From: Anaerolineae bacterium
GTDB taxonomy: Bacteria; Chloroflexota; Anaerolineae; JACIWR01
Length of the DNA: 33,547 nt
Direction of reading: 5' to 3'
Assembly: GCA_014360845.1 (NCBI GenBank)
Contig: JACIWR010000005.1
Location: forward strand, 1 to 33,547
In this document: in pieces, positions 12,176 to 21,994 of the stretch
Layout: each line of letters opens with the position of its first letter
Position numbering within the stretch: position 1 is the stretch's first letter
Made by a program: the position numbers and the translations under genes
The notes under the pieces: model-generated
What the model was told of the DNA's origin: nothing
The model's database searches: none
The model's input: only the letters and a program-made list of their open reading frames with translations

Positions 12176-15019
12176 ATGAAACGCACTGTTGTCTCGCTAC
12201 TGGGTTCTCTGGCCTTCTCGGCATTGCTTTTGCTGAACGCCGCAGCCCAGGAGCCTGCACATGAACTGAGGCAAGAAGTACAGCCCACGCCCATTCCCTA
12301 CCGACAACTGATTTACGAAGGTCGAGTCTTGCTGGATGAGGAGTGGAATGCCAGCCACGACCTGTACGCCTGCGAGCGGGTGGAAGTGCCCATCCCTGGC
12401 CCGGGGTATATCGCCTATGACTCGAACCCCTACCGCCCGGAATGCCCGGACCACAGTTGCTGGTGCGGTTATGGGGGAGTAGTGAACTTCTTCATCCGCA
12501 ATACGCAGGGCGAGGAATTGCCCTCTTATGAGTGGACTGACGGCGGGGCAGTGATCGTGGATACCTGCATGTGCGTCAGTTCCAACATTGATCCCTATGA
12601 GTATCAGCACGATTTCGCGATCTATTGGGATCCGGACACCGACGCCGACCGAGTGCCAGACTGGCGGGATGAGTGTCCCAACACCTACGTGGAGACCTCC
12701 GACCCCGGTAGCAGCAACGGCTGTCCCCCACCAACACCCGAACCATCCCCAACACCAGAGCCCACCCTGGCGGCCTGTAACCTTGAACTCTACGTCTCTC
12801 CGGAGACCCTCTCGGCGGGCGAGGTCGCTTATCTGACCTTGCGGGCCTTCTACGACACGGGGGAACCGATTGCCGGAGACCTGGCGCAAGTAGCGATTCT
12901 GGACGGGCCGGGAGCCATCCTGGAAGAAGCCCTCACTACGGACGAATACGGCGAAGCGGAGTTTACTTACCAGGCGCCTGCGGATGTCGCCGAGCCGATC
13001 ACCGTACAAGTGATGACCACAGTCGGCGGATGCCCCGACGACGCGGCTACGGCCCTCATCTTGCTGCAACCCGCCGAAAGACCTACTCCCATCCCTTCAC
13101 CAACACTTACTCCGTCTGAAGCCGGCATAGACCTGGAAGTGGCCGACACCAACCCGGCCGGCCAACCCTACACCGCCATAGCAGCCGATGGGGCCACCCA
13201 ACTGCGCCTGGTGGCCCGCCTCTCCGGCCCCATTACCCCCGATCAGGTTTCCTGGGAACTTGCCTCTGACACCGAAAAGGAACCCGGTATCCTGCACTAT
13301 GTACAGAGCACATCTCCTGACGTATCCAGCCGTGCCTTCGAGCCATGGCAGGTTTTTGATAAACCTTACACCGTCCAGATAACGGCCAAGGTTCAGACAC
13401 CCAACGGGCAAGTGCTGAGCGATACGGTGTCCGTGCAAGTCGTGCGTACCCCGGTCATCCTCATCCACGGGATATGGTCTAATCGCTCCTCGATGACCAC
13501 CGTAGCCTGGGCCTTGAAACACACCGGCCAATTTGAATTTGCCGCTGTTGACTATGGCTCCGCTCCTAAGAAGAGCAACCAGGATATACGCCTGTCCGTC
13601 AAATATCTGGCCGAGGGTGTGGACCGTATGCTGGACCGGTTGAACAACCGCGGTATCAAGGTATCCCGTGTGGACATAGTGGCCCACAGTATGGGTGGAC
13701 TTGTCTCTCGCCTCTACATCGTGGGCGATGGGCAATCCATACCTCCTCACCCTGACAAAGTACGCCGGCTTATCACCCTGAGTACCCCTCACGGGGGTTC
13801 CCCAGTCGCGGACTGGTACTCGGACCTTATTGCCAATCGCCGCGTTGTCTGTGATAGCGACCCCTCCAAACTCGAAAAGGCCAAGGTCACCGAAAACGAG
13901 ATAAACTGGTTTATAGAAGAAATTCGCGAGAGAGCAGAACTGGCTCCTGGAGCACTCGAATTCGGAGAAGCTGTGCGACAGATGCAAACCAGAGGCAATC
14001 CTGGCTCCATCATAGACCTGCTCACCGCTCGTCAAACCCAGGTCAACGTCAAGACGGAGTACTATACCATCGCCGGGAACAGGCCGCTCGCGAGCTGGCT
14101 TGAGAAAGTAGGTGGTTACGACGCTGTGCGCCTAGCCTACATGGCGTGGGATGGCCCCTGCGGTGAATCCTGGCGTCAGGCAACGGAGGACATGGTCAAG
14201 GAATTCCTGGAGCTGATAACCCTGAGTGACTCCGATGGGGTGGTACTGGAGGCTAGCGCCCTGGGGACCGGCACAGGCATAAAACCGGAGTTCACTCATA
14301 TTGTTCCGGCCAATCACTTCGACATCACTGGCAACGGCTGGGCCCTGGACGCTGTCCTGAACTACCTTACTGATGGGCAGGTCTGGCTGGGCGCGGGGAT
14401 GTCTGTCATTTCCCGTTCGCCGGGACATCTGCACGTTTACGACGAACAGGGGCGTCACGTGGGGCTCACTGCTGAGGGTCAGGTGGAAATTGGTATTGAA
14501 GGAGCCGAGTACGAAGCCTTTTCGGATACAAGCGGAGACCACGAGCTCATCTGGGTGCCACAAGACAAGGGCATCACCATCCGCTTCCTGGCCGAGGAAG
14601 AAGGAATGGTGGGCCTGGACATCAGCCAGGGCAGTGATGATGGCCTGCACTGGTTCAGCTACAATGATATAGAGGTCAAGCCCGGCAGTGAGGTCACCGT
14701 TCGACTCACCTCCTCCGGCACTGAAGGGCGTCTGGCCCATCCTGACGGCGAGGGGGAAGAAATCATTTCGCCGACCCACACCGCCTTTGCGCCCACCCCA
14801 GCGACCTCTGAGCCCCTCACGGGTTTTCAGCCTCTGGCCGGGCTTTTGCCGCTCACCTGCTGCGGGTTAGTCGCAGTGGTTGGCGTGGGCGTGAGCGTGT
14901 TTGTCTTCGCCCGGCGTCATCCTTTCGCCAAGTGGATGTTGGTCTTTTTGGCCGGGTTGGCAGTCCTGCTGATAGCCGTAACTTGCCTGATCGCAGTGCT
15001 GTTGGCAGGTCAGAGCTAA
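12176..15019 (+). CDS. Secreted, membrane-anchored alpha/beta-hydrolase (lipase-like) with Ig-like and calcium-binding regions
   Basis: The 947-aa product starts with a signal peptide (MKRTVVSLLGSLAFSALLLLNAAAQ). A Cys-rich N-terminal domain precedes DPDTDADRVPDWRDECP (about 152-168), a thrombospondin-type-3-like calcium-binding repeat, and a Pro-rich linker. Two Ig-like domains follow (about 200-300 and 315-425). The hydrolase core has VILIHGIW (428-434) for the oxyanion hole and AHSMGG with nucleophile Ser505, as in lipases and PGAP1-like esterases; NHFDITG near residue 710 may supply His. Two membrane helices end the protein (about 865-945), so the enzyme is probably displayed outside the cell. 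GGAGG supports the start. The substrate is unknown. Confidence 0.85.
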   Translation: MKRTVVSLLGSLAFSALLLLNAAAQEPAHELRQEVQPTPIPYRQLIYEGRVLLDEEWNASHDLYACERVEVPIPGPGYIAYDSNPYRPECPDHSCWCGYGGVVNFFIRNTQGEELPSYEWTDGGAVIVDTCMCVSSNIDPYEYQHDFAIYWDPDTDADRVPDWRDECPNTYVETSDPGSSNGCPPPTPEPSPTPEPTLAACNLELYVSPETLSAGEVAYLTLRAFYDTGEPIAGDLAQVAILDGPGAILEEALTTDEYGEAEFTYQAPADVAEPITVQVMTTVGGCPDDAATALILLQPAERPTPIPSPTLTPSEAGIDLEVADTNPAGQPYTAIAADGATQLRLVARLSGPITPDQVSWELASDTEKEPGILHYVQSTSPDVSSRAFEPWQVFDKPYTVQITAKVQTPNGQVLSDTVSVQVVRTPVILIHGIWSNRSSMTTVAWALKHTGQFEFAAVDYGSAPKKSNQDIRLSVKYLAEGVDRMLDRLNNRGIKVSRVDIVAHSMGGLVSRLYIVGDGQSIPPHPDKVRRLITLSTPHGGSPVADWYSDLIANRRVVCDSDPSKLEKAKVTENEINWFIEEIRERAELAPGALEFGEAVRQMQTRGNPGSIIDLLTARQTQVNVKTEYYTIAGNRPLASWLEKVGGYDAVRLAYMAWDGPCGESWRQATEDMVKEFLELITLSDSDGVVLEASALGTGTGIKPEFTHIVPANHFDITGNGWALDAVLNYLTDGQVWLGAGMSVISRSPGHLHVYDEQGRHVGLTAEGQVEIGIEGAEYEAFSDTSGDHELIWVPQDKGITIRFLAEEEGMVGLDISQGSDDGLHWFSYNDIEVKPGSEVTVRLTSSGTEGRLAHPDGEGEEIISPTHTAFAPTPATSEPLTGFQPLAGLLPLTCCGLVAVVGVGVSVFVFARRHPFAKWMLVFLAGLAVLLIAVTCLIAVLLAGQS

Positions 15020-15136
15020 GCCCTAAACTGCAAAGAAGGTGAAATCACGATTCGCCCACATTGTGAATCATATCCATTTTGTGTGCGGGCAGCGCGTTGG
15101 CTGCACCGCTGATTTCGAGTCTCCTCAATCTCTCCA

Positions 15137-15598
15137 CTATGGCCCGTACTGCCTCAACACCAGAGGAAGATACACACCCATCCTAATCTCGATCTCTCTG
15201 GACAGGAGGTTGCCGGCCGCGTCGTAGGTGTAGATGACACGCTTGCTGCCATAGTCGGCCTGCACCAGCCGACCGGCATCGTCGTAGGTGTAGATGACAG
15301 TGCGGGCCGTGGTCTGGCCAAAGGGGCGGAGGTGCTCTTGAGACAAGGGGACACTCTCTCCCTCTCCTTGCCTCCCCATCTCCCTGTCCCCCCCTCTCCC
15401 TGTCTCTCCTGCTATCCCCCTCTCCTGCACCTCTGCTTCCTGGCCCCCGCCGGCGCCCAGCACTAGCCCTTCGGCTGGGCTTAGAGCAAGCCCTTCGGCG
15501 TTGCTCAGAGCGAGCAGCAGGGCCAGGGCCGCAACTAGCCCCCAGCGGGCCATCTTCTGGCCCGACGGTGATTGAAGCTTGCGTGCTCTGTTCATCAT
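15137..15598 (-). CDS. Short secreted YD-repeat (RHS) remnant-like protein
   Basis: Tandem ATG codons at 15598 and 15595 follow GGAGG with correct spacing; the track start (TTG, 15640) is less likely. The 153-aa product has a hydrophobic signal-like segment (MARWGLVAALALLLAL), then a low-complexity stretch of repeat-like sequence (AEGLALSPAEGL, and Gly/Glu/Arg-rich residues from a polypurine tract), two YD repeats (VIYTYDDAGRLVQADYG and VIYTYDAAGNLLSRE) and the tail GVYLPLVLRQYGP. A terminal YLPLVLR motif is frequent in secreted Chloroflexi proteins and may be a sorting signal; that is recollection, not proof. It lies 80 bp downstream of the large RHS gene and may be a broken copy or small partner of it. 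Confidence 0.6.
   Translation of the reverse strand: MMNRARKLQSPSGQKMARWGLVAALALLLALSNAEGLALSPAEGLVLGAGGGQEAEVQERGIAGETGRGGDREMGRQGEGESVPLSQEHLRPFGQTTARTVIYTYDDAGRLVQADYGSKRVIYTYDAAGNLLSREIEIRMGVYLPLVLRQYGP
15345..15430. repeat. Polypurine/polypyrimidine low-complexity tract
   Basis: About 85 bases are almost all pyrimidine on the plus strand (CTCTCCCTCTCC..., CCCCCCTCTCCCTGTCTCTCC), hence GA-rich on the coding strand of the small RHS gene. It encodes GlyGluArg-rich linker residues. Such mirror-like tracts can form triplex DNA. It is adjacent to two AGCCCTTCGGC repeats at about 15464-15505. Confidence 0.7.
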
Positions 15599-15678
15599 TC
15601 TTCCTCCGGTTCCCAACCTTCCCAGGCTGATCGTTTTCAAATGTTATTTCTAAACTCAAGTACGTTTTTCATGCTTTT

Positions 15679-18600
15679 TTATCTGTATTGCCTGCCTCCG
15701 AACTCCCATTGGGGCAAAGGCCTTTCCGGGTCAAATATTTTTATACCCTCCACTTCTTCATCGGGGAACCATCCCACGACCTCTCCATCGTAGAGTATCT
15801 GCCAGCCGCTAATCATCGACTCAGTTTCAGCCCCCCTGAAGAAATACCAGACGTTATGTCTCAGGACCCAGACTCCCTTGACTTTTTCCATCGCTCGCCT
15901 GTTTCCGCCAAAATTGATTGCATCCCACCTGGCTTGACGCCTGATCTTGTTCCATCGTGCCCACCATTTCCTATCTTCAAGCCTCTCTTCCCTTTCTCTG
16001 TAATAATTTTCCCACCAGGCTGCTTCAGCCTCTCTAGCCCGCCGCTGTTCTTCCCGCCGTTTCCAAACCTCATAATCTTCTTTAGTTATAAATGTGACGC
16101 CGCCGCACCTATAGCTGAGAGTACCGGGTACACAGGGATTACCACCATAGCCCCACTCTGGATCACCCTCTGAATACCCCGTCGGTGTGCCTTCTAAGAA
16201 CGTGAATAAGGCCCCCCCTACGCTTGCCGGCACATTGGGAATTTCAACTCCCGCCGCCGCTTCCAAACCCCAACCGGCTATTTCCCCAGCAAATCCTCCC
16301 CTCAAACCGTTTGGATCAACTTTCGACAGGGGGTCGCTCAGTGCGTACTGATATGGATTGCTCTCTCTCGAGTCCAAACTGGTGGGCCAGATGGGGTCTC
16401 GCGAGACAAAATGCCCTGTGGCGGCATCATAGTACCTGGCCCGCATATGATAGAGCGTTCCATCAGCGCCCTCCTGTCTGACTCCCCACTTGCCCACAAA
16501 GGTAAAGGGCTGGTCGCTGGGGCCGGTGTGGGCCAGCAGGGTGCCGTAGGGGTCGTAGGCGTAGGCATCGGTCACGTTGCCCCCGCCGTCGGTTAGGAAC
16601 AGGGTTGAGCCCACGCGGTCAAAGTGATAAAAGCGCACCTGGCCCGTGGCCGGGTCAATCGAGTAAAGCAGGCTCCCGCCGGGAGTGTAGACGTAAAAGC
16701 GCTTGTAACTGCCCCCCACAGATTCCGCCACGATGGGCGTCAGGCCCAGGGCGTAGTTGTAGTAGTAGTGAGTGGTGCTGCCCCCCTCGCTGCGAGTCAC
16801 GAGATCTCCCAGGCCGTTGTAGGTGAAGGTGACACTATCCACCCCCACCAGGCGGGAGGCCCCGTCCCAGGTGAAGGTGTAGCCGGGGGAGCTGGTCAGC
16901 CGGCCACGAGCGTCGTAAGCATAGCCAGAACTGCTCACCTGAGAGGCATCGTCGTAGGACAGGTTGATCACCTGTTCGACCAGATAGTCGGCCGGGTCCA
17001 GCGGCAGGTCCAGCACCGCCTGGGTCACCTCGCCGGCCGCGTTGTAGGTGTACTGCATATCGGCCAGGGCGCCTTCCTGGATGCGGGTCAGCCGGGAAGC
17101 GTCGTCCCAGGTCAGGGTGGCGTTCACACCGTTGGAGCGAGTAACCCCCGTCAGCCGCCCGTCGTCGTCGTAGGTGAACTGGACGGTCGCGCCTGTCAGG
17201 CTATCCGAGACCTGGGTGAGCAGGTCACGGCTGTCGTACTGGTAGGTGACGGTGAAGAGGCCGTCAGCGTAACTTACCGTCTCCAGCCGCCCGCCGTCGT
17301 CGTATGTGGCCCCGAAGGAGACGGGCGGGTTCTGGGTATTCACCACCTGCCCAACCTCGTTATAAGTGAGGGTGATGCCATCGGCCGAGATGAGCCGGTT
17401 CAGGTCGTCGTAGGTGAAGTGCAGGTCAAGGCCGCCGGAGTATTGCTGCCGGATAAGATTGCCCGCCGCGTCGTAGGTAGGCGTCCTGGTCTCGCCGGTG
17501 GGGTAGGTGACCTGCTCCAGAAAGCCGCGTTGGTTGTAGGCGTACTGCCACCGGTTCCCCAAGGGGTCGGTCAGGCGCTGCAGGCGACCCATCGAAGTGT
17601 AGTCAAAGGACCATTCCTTGCCTCGCAGGTCGTGGATGGTGGAGAGCAGCCCCAGGTTGTTGTAGTCATAGGTCGCCGCGCTGCTATCGGGCAGCGTGAC
17701 CGCGGTGAGCAGGCCGCTCTCGTCGTAGGTATAAGCTGTGGTGCGATTCAGCGGGTCGGTGGCCGCCGTGACGCGGTTCATTTCGTCGCGGGTGAAGGTT
17801 TCGGCATTGCCCAGGGGGTCGGTGATGCCGGTGAGGTTGCCCAGTTGGTCCCGGTCAAAGGTCGCCGTACGGTTCCCAGGTGTGGTGGCAGAGGTGAGTA
17901 CCCCCTCATCGTCGTAGACCAACTGCCATATCTTGCCCGCCGGGTCGGTGATCTGGGTCAGCCAGCCCCGGCTATTGTAGTCCAGTTGATAGCTATTGCC
18001 GTTGGGGTCGGTGACGGAGGACAGACGGCCCATCTCGTCGTAGGCGAACTGGGTGGTCTTGCCCCGGCGGTCCGTGCGCCCGGTCATCCGGTCCATCAGA
18101 TCGTAGGCGTACTGCATCTCTTCCCCGGACGGGTCGGTGGCTCTGATCAGACTGCCATTGTCATCGTACTCGAAACTGTAGGTCTTGCTCCGCTCGTCGG
18201 TGATGGCAGTCACCCGATCGTTCAGGTCATAAGCGATCTGGACGAAGGTGCTGTCGGGATGGGTGATGCGGTTGAGCCGCTTGTAAGCGTCATAGCCGTA
18301 GGTAGTGATGCCGACGTCAGAGTCGGTGCTGGTGGCCAGGGTTCCATCGGAGTTATAGGTGTAATCCATCGTGCCGCCGGTGGGGTTGGTGACGCGAGTC
18401 ACCTGCCCCCGGGCATTGTACTGGTACGACCAGACTTGCCCGGCCTGGTCGGTGTAAGTGGTCAGGTTACCCTGCGTGTCGTAAGCAAACTGTTCATTTG
18501 TCCCGTCGGGATAGTCCACCCGGATCAGGTTATAGAAGGTACAAGTAACCGTCTCGGTGGGGCTGATGGGGTTGGTGAAAGTTTGCACCTGGGCGGCGTA

Positions 18601-21600
18601 GGTGTAGGTGATGGTGTTCCCCTCGTTGTTGGTAACGGTAGCCAGCCATCCGCTCGCGGGATCATAAGTGAAGGAAGTGGTATCGCCCATCCGGTCTGTC
18701 AGCGTGCGCAGATGGTATTGGCCGTCATAGGACATCTGCACGCGGTTTCCGAGCGTGTCCTCGCGGCCAGTGGCGCGGGCCTGGGCGTCAAAGTAGTGCA
18801 CCTGGCGGCTGCCGTCCGGGTTCTCCTCCATGTTGCGAAAGTCGCTGAAGAAGAAGCGGGACACATTGCCCAGCGCGTCCGTCTGCGTCACCACCCGACC
18901 AAAGGCGTCGTAGACGTTGGTGACCACAACGTTGGACAGGGGATGGGTCACCGAGACCATGCGGTGGGCCGTGTCGTATGCATAGCGCCAGGTGTGGCCC
19001 TCGGCATCCTGATAGGTGGCAAGATCAGCGTCTGTGTACCCAAAAGAGACCGAACGGCCGGCCTGATCGGACACCGAGGTAATCAGACTCCCGCTGTAGG
19101 TGAGCGTGAGTGTCAGACCCAGGCTGTTGGCGATAGTCTGGAGTTTGCCGCCGCCGTCGTAGGTATAGATCACCGTATTGCCGTTGGTATCCTGCCAGGC
19201 CCTGACCTTGCCCTCCGCGTCGAAGGTCAGGCAGGCGTTGACCGGTCCGCACAGGTAGTAGCTAGAGCCAGCCTGAACCAGGTTGTCGCGGATACCAGGA
19301 GGGGGATTGTAGGTGCCGTCGGCCAGTTTGATGTATTCAAGAGTGGTGAGCCCCATGTAGACGGTGATACCGTTGTCAATGAGTTGATCCATGGCCCACT
19401 TGTTGGTCAGGACGGCGGTGGTCCATTTCTGTATGTTAAGCGGAGTCTCGAGCAAGTCGAGCGTCACGTATGCGGAGACGATGAGTGAGGCAGCATCTGT
19501 CGGCTGACGTTGGCCCAAAGGTGGACCGCCGTCGCTGTGGAAGCGCAGGAATATGTTGTGATTGTGGCTCCAACCGTAGCCCAGTGGCGAAGCCTCGCGG
19601 TGACCGCTGTTGTAGGAACGGACGAAGCCCAGCTCCAGCGGCCCCGCCGGCCCGACCGCCAGATCAAGATGATCGTAGAGAAAAGCGCCGCTCGTCATAT
19701 CCACCGGGTCCCGGCTCGCGGGAGAGTCTATCTCCTCTCTCATAAATGGAGACAGGTATGCCTCCTTAATTTCCTTAAGGACCTGCTCGATAGATAGATC
19801 ATCCTTGGTACTGTTATAGCCGCCAAGATAGCCCCCGGAGATGATCATGCTCGTAGAACCCTGGTCACCGCTCTGGTAATGGTCTATGTAGCCAACACCC
19901 CGCCATTGATTCAGCGTGATGTTGGCATCCTCGGGCAGCACGTACTCATGACCGGCACTGATCCCCGCAGCGATGGCAGCCTTGGTAGAGGCTGAATAGT
20001 TCTGCAATTGTGGTTCCACGGTAGACCAATTACCGCTGTTGGCCAGGAAGGTCTTCGCTACGGCGGTGCTGTTGCTGATCTGGAGCAATTTGACAGTAGA
20101 GGCGGCCGGCTTATCGCTCCCCTGCTGCTGTTCCAGCACTCCATGCTCAAAGGCGCTGGCCATCATGGTTTGGGCCCTGAAGACCGGCCATGTATCCGAT
20201 GTCCCATCGCCCGGAGCGATGCTGACCATAACCATAGGCATATCAATAAAGTAGCCCTCCTCCTGGCCCATCACCCCTACGGTGTGGTGCCGTAGAGAGA
20301 CCACATTCCCCAACCGGCCCACCAGGTCGCTGAACAGGCTCACCTCATGACACCAGGTCAGACCCATTATCCACAGCGCCTCACCCCGCACCGATTCGGA
20401 CGCCTCTGCCAGGCCATCCTGGAGGTATTGGGTAAGCAACCGGTTGCGTTGGGAGATGAGAGGTGACGAGACGGAGCCCAGGTCGTGGATGACGACGTAA
20501 GAAGAGCCACTTGTCAAGTCGAAGCTACCCTGCTGGTCGGCAAAGGTACCACCAGCGGCAGCGTAAGGATGATCCACCGTGATGGTCATCGGGTAGGTGG
20601 TGCCGCTGATGGTGACGCTGCCAGTGACCACCGGCGTGCCATCCACCCGTAGAATGGGCACATAGTCACCATCGCGGTAAAAGATGGAGACCCGCCGAGT
20701 GGCGATCTCGAACGTCTTGAAGGTGTAGTCAATCCCCTCGTGTTGAACGCGCAGGGTGTGGCGATATGTGTCTGGGAGTGTTGTATAAGTCGTTTCGTTC
20801 GACACGGAGAGCGCGTAGGGCAGCGAGGTGGGGTAGGTTGACATCTCAGTGGGGATAATCTCGTGACCGCCGATAACCTCCGCCACACTGGCGTTGGGCA
20901 CGTTGTCCTCGATATAGTTCACCAGATTGGTGCTGTAGGTCGCCAGATCCGCCCGGATGTTAGCTTCGTTCATATTCTGGGCGTAATCGCCGGTCACAGT
21001 TGCCCCTGACTGGGCACGGGACAGAAACGTCGCCTGATCGTAGCCAGTGGCTGCGGCCAAGTCAATGCCGGTGACGTCCTGGTACTCCTTCATGGCAGGG
21101 TCAAAGACGTAGGTCTGACCGCCAATGACCGCCTGGGCCCAGACACGGGTGATTTTGAGCCCGTCCGGCACGCCCTCCACCGGCACACCGCCGTTGGCAA
21201 AAACGTTTCCGACGACGTTGATGTCATTCTCAACGCCCGTCCAGTTGGCCAGGCGGCTCACGCTGTAGACGACATCTCCCACGACATAGTTCGCCGTGTA
21301 TCCTGCGGCGCGCATCAGGGCGATAAAGAGAGAGGCCTGGTCCCAGTCGTTGCCCCGCCTGGCGTACAAGGTGGCCGTTGCTCCATTGGCTGAGCCATAG
21401 GTGGGCACATAGTCAATATAGTTGTGGACGTAGTCGAAAATGAGTTTCGGGTCGTTCTGCAACGCCTGCGCCAGAGCCAGGATCTCGGGCGTCGCCTCTG
21501 TCTCAGAAGTGGGTAGTCCGGCAGCCAGGTTCTGTACATCCTGGCCTTCCACGGGAGCCTGTTGGCTGGAGAGAACCTGTTGCGCCTCGTCGGGCTCCAC

Positions 21601-21783
21601 CCAGCCAGCAGAAGCCAGGTGCCAACCTGGACCGGCCACTTCGGACACGCCGGGTAGGTCGGGCGGCGGCTCTTGCGCCCGGCTGGAGGAGCGCGTGGGT
21701 AGAGACCCTACCAGCGAGCTGACGATCAAGAGCAGGCAGAGGGTCCTGGTGAAAAAGCGGCCATTACCGTCCTTCCGGTTCAT
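15679..21783 (-). CDS. Giant secreted RHS/YD-repeat protein with transglutaminase-like N-terminus and variable C-terminal tip
   Basis: GGAGG lies one base from the ATG at 21789 and seven from the ATG at 21783, so the second is preferred (2034 aa). Order: signal peptide (to about residue 38); a transglutaminase-like domain (about 85-240, FDYVHNYIDYVPTYGSANGA); a beta-rich region; DUF6531-type module (DPVDMTSGAFLYDHLDL, SYNSGHREASPLGYGWSHNH); roughly thirty YD repeats; the RHS core end (HMRARYYDAATGHFVSRDP, DPNGL); and about 210 residues of unmatched C-terminal sequence. RHS proteins form a shell around a C-terminal toxin or adhesin tip. The tip here is rich in Trp, Arg and Glu and matches nothing I recognise. 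No obvious immunity gene follows. Confidence 0.92.
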   Translation of the reverse strand: MNRKDGNGRFFTRTLCLLLIVSSLVGSLPTRSSSRAQEPPPDLPGVSEVAGPGWHLASAGWVEPDEAQQVLSSQQAPVEGQDVQNLAAGLPTSETEATPEILALAQALQNDPKLIFDYVHNYIDYVPTYGSANGATATLYARRGNDWDQASLFIALMRAAGYTANYVVGDVVYSVSRLANWTGVENDINVVGNVFANGGVPVEGVPDGLKITRVWAQAVIGGQTYVFDPAMKEYQDVTGIDLAAATGYDQATFLSRAQSGATVTGDYAQNMNEANIRADLATYSTNLVNYIEDNVPNASVAEVIGGHEIIPTEMSTYPTSLPYALSVSNETTYTTLPDTYRHTLRVQHEGIDYTFKTFEIATRRVSIFYRDGDYVPILRVDGTPVVTGSVTISGTTYPMTITVDHPYAAAGGTFADQQGSFDLTSGSSYVVIHDLGSVSSPLISQRNRLLTQYLQDGLAEASESVRGEALWIMGLTWCHEVSLFSDLVGRLGNVVSLRHHTVGVMGQEEGYFIDMPMVMVSIAPGDGTSDTWPVFRAQTMMASAFEHGVLEQQQGSDKPAASTVKLLQISNSTAVAKTFLANSGNWSTVEPQLQNYSASTKAAIAAGISAGHEYVLPEDANITLNQWRGVGYIDHYQSGDQGSTSMIISGGYLGGYNSTKDDLSIEQVLKEIKEAYLSPFMREEIDSPASRDPVDMTSGAFLYDHLDLAVGPAGPLELGFVRSYNSGHREASPLGYGWSHNHNIFLRFHSDGGPPLGQRQPTDAASLIVSAYVTLDLLETPLNIQKWTTAVLTNKWAMDQLIDNGITVYMGLTTLEYIKLADGTYNPPPGIRDNLVQAGSSYYLCGPVNACLTFDAEGKVRAWQDTNGNTVIYTYDGGGKLQTIANSLGLTLTLTYSGSLITSVSDQAGRSVSFGYTDADLATYQDAEGHTWRYAYDTAHRMVSVTHPLSNVVVTNVYDAFGRVVTQTDALGNVSRFFFSDFRNMEENPDGSRQVHYFDAQARATGREDTLGNRVQMSYDGQYHLRTLTDRMGDTTSFTYDPASGWLATVTNNEGNTITYTYAAQVQTFTNPISPTETVTCTFYNLIRVDYPDGTNEQFAYDTQGNLTTYTDQAGQVWSYQYNARGQVTRVTNPTGGTMDYTYNSDGTLATSTDSDVGITTYGYDAYKRLNRITHPDSTFVQIAYDLNDRVTAITDERSKTYSFEYDDNGSLIRATDPSGEEMQYAYDLMDRMTGRTDRRGKTTQFAYDEMGRLSSVTDPNGNSYQLDYNSRGWLTQITDPAGKIWQLVYDDEGVLTSATTPGNRTATFDRDQLGNLTGITDPLGNAETFTRDEMNRVTAATDPLNRTTAYTYDESGLLTAVTLPDSSAATYDYNNLGLLSTIHDLRGKEWSFDYTSMGRLQRLTDPLGNRWQYAYNQRGFLEQVTYPTGETRTPTYDAAGNLIRQQYSGGLDLHFTYDDLNRLISADGITLTYNEVGQVVNTQNPPVSFGATYDDGGRLETVSYADGLFTVTYQYDSRDLLTQVSDSLTGATVQFTYDDDGRLTGVTRSNGVNATLTWDDASRLTRIQEGALADMQYTYNAAGEVTQAVLDLPLDPADYLVEQVINLSYDDASQVSSSGYAYDARGRLTSSPGYTFTWDGASRLVGVDSVTFTYNGLGDLVTRSEGGSTTHYYYNYALGLTPIVAESVGGSYKRFYVYTPGGSLLYSIDPATGQVRFYHFDRVGSTLFLTDGGGNVTDAYAYDPYGTLLAHTGPSDQPFTFVGKWGVRQEGADGTLYHMRARYYDAATGHFVSRDPIWPTSLDSRESNPYQYALSDPLSKVDPNGLRGGFAGEIAGWGLEAAAGVEIPNVPASVGGALFTFLEGTPTGYSEGDPEWGYGGNPCVPGTLSYRCGGVTFITKEDYEVWKRREEQRRAREAEAAWWENYYREREERLEDRKWWARWNKIRRQARWDAINFGGNRRAMEKVKGVWVLRHNVWYFFRGAETESMISGWQILYDGEVVGWFPDEEVEGIKIFDPERPLPQWEFGGRQYR

Positions 21784-21888
21784 TGTCATGCCTCCTTGCC
21801 TAGAGCCATCACTTGTGCACCGTTGTTCGTTGATCGTATGGCCATCGGCGTTTGCCTTACCGGCCTTTCAACTCGGTGCCCTGCCCTT

Positions 21889-21897
21889 ATTATAACA
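21889..21897 (-). promoter_or_regulatory. Extended -10 promoter element for the RHS gene
   Basis: On the minus strand TGTTATAAT gives a consensus -10 with the TGn extension, about 105 bases upstream of the RHS start. The -35 region is poor, as is usual for extended -10 promoters. Confidence 0.5.
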
Positions 21898-21994
21898 GCA
21901 CACCCCACTGCAATAGCACCGGGTGTATTTCACTTTGGAGGCGAGTTACTGCTGTGCCCTGGCCTCGGAGACCTCTCCCAGCCTCCCAGAATAT

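Noticed and set aside
16624-19488. A 954-aa plus-strand ORF opposite the RHS gene
   Set aside because: The repeated YD codons keep the opposite strand free of stops. The product is a low-complexity Val/Gly-rich shadow without recognisable domains, while the minus-strand gene has clear RHS features.
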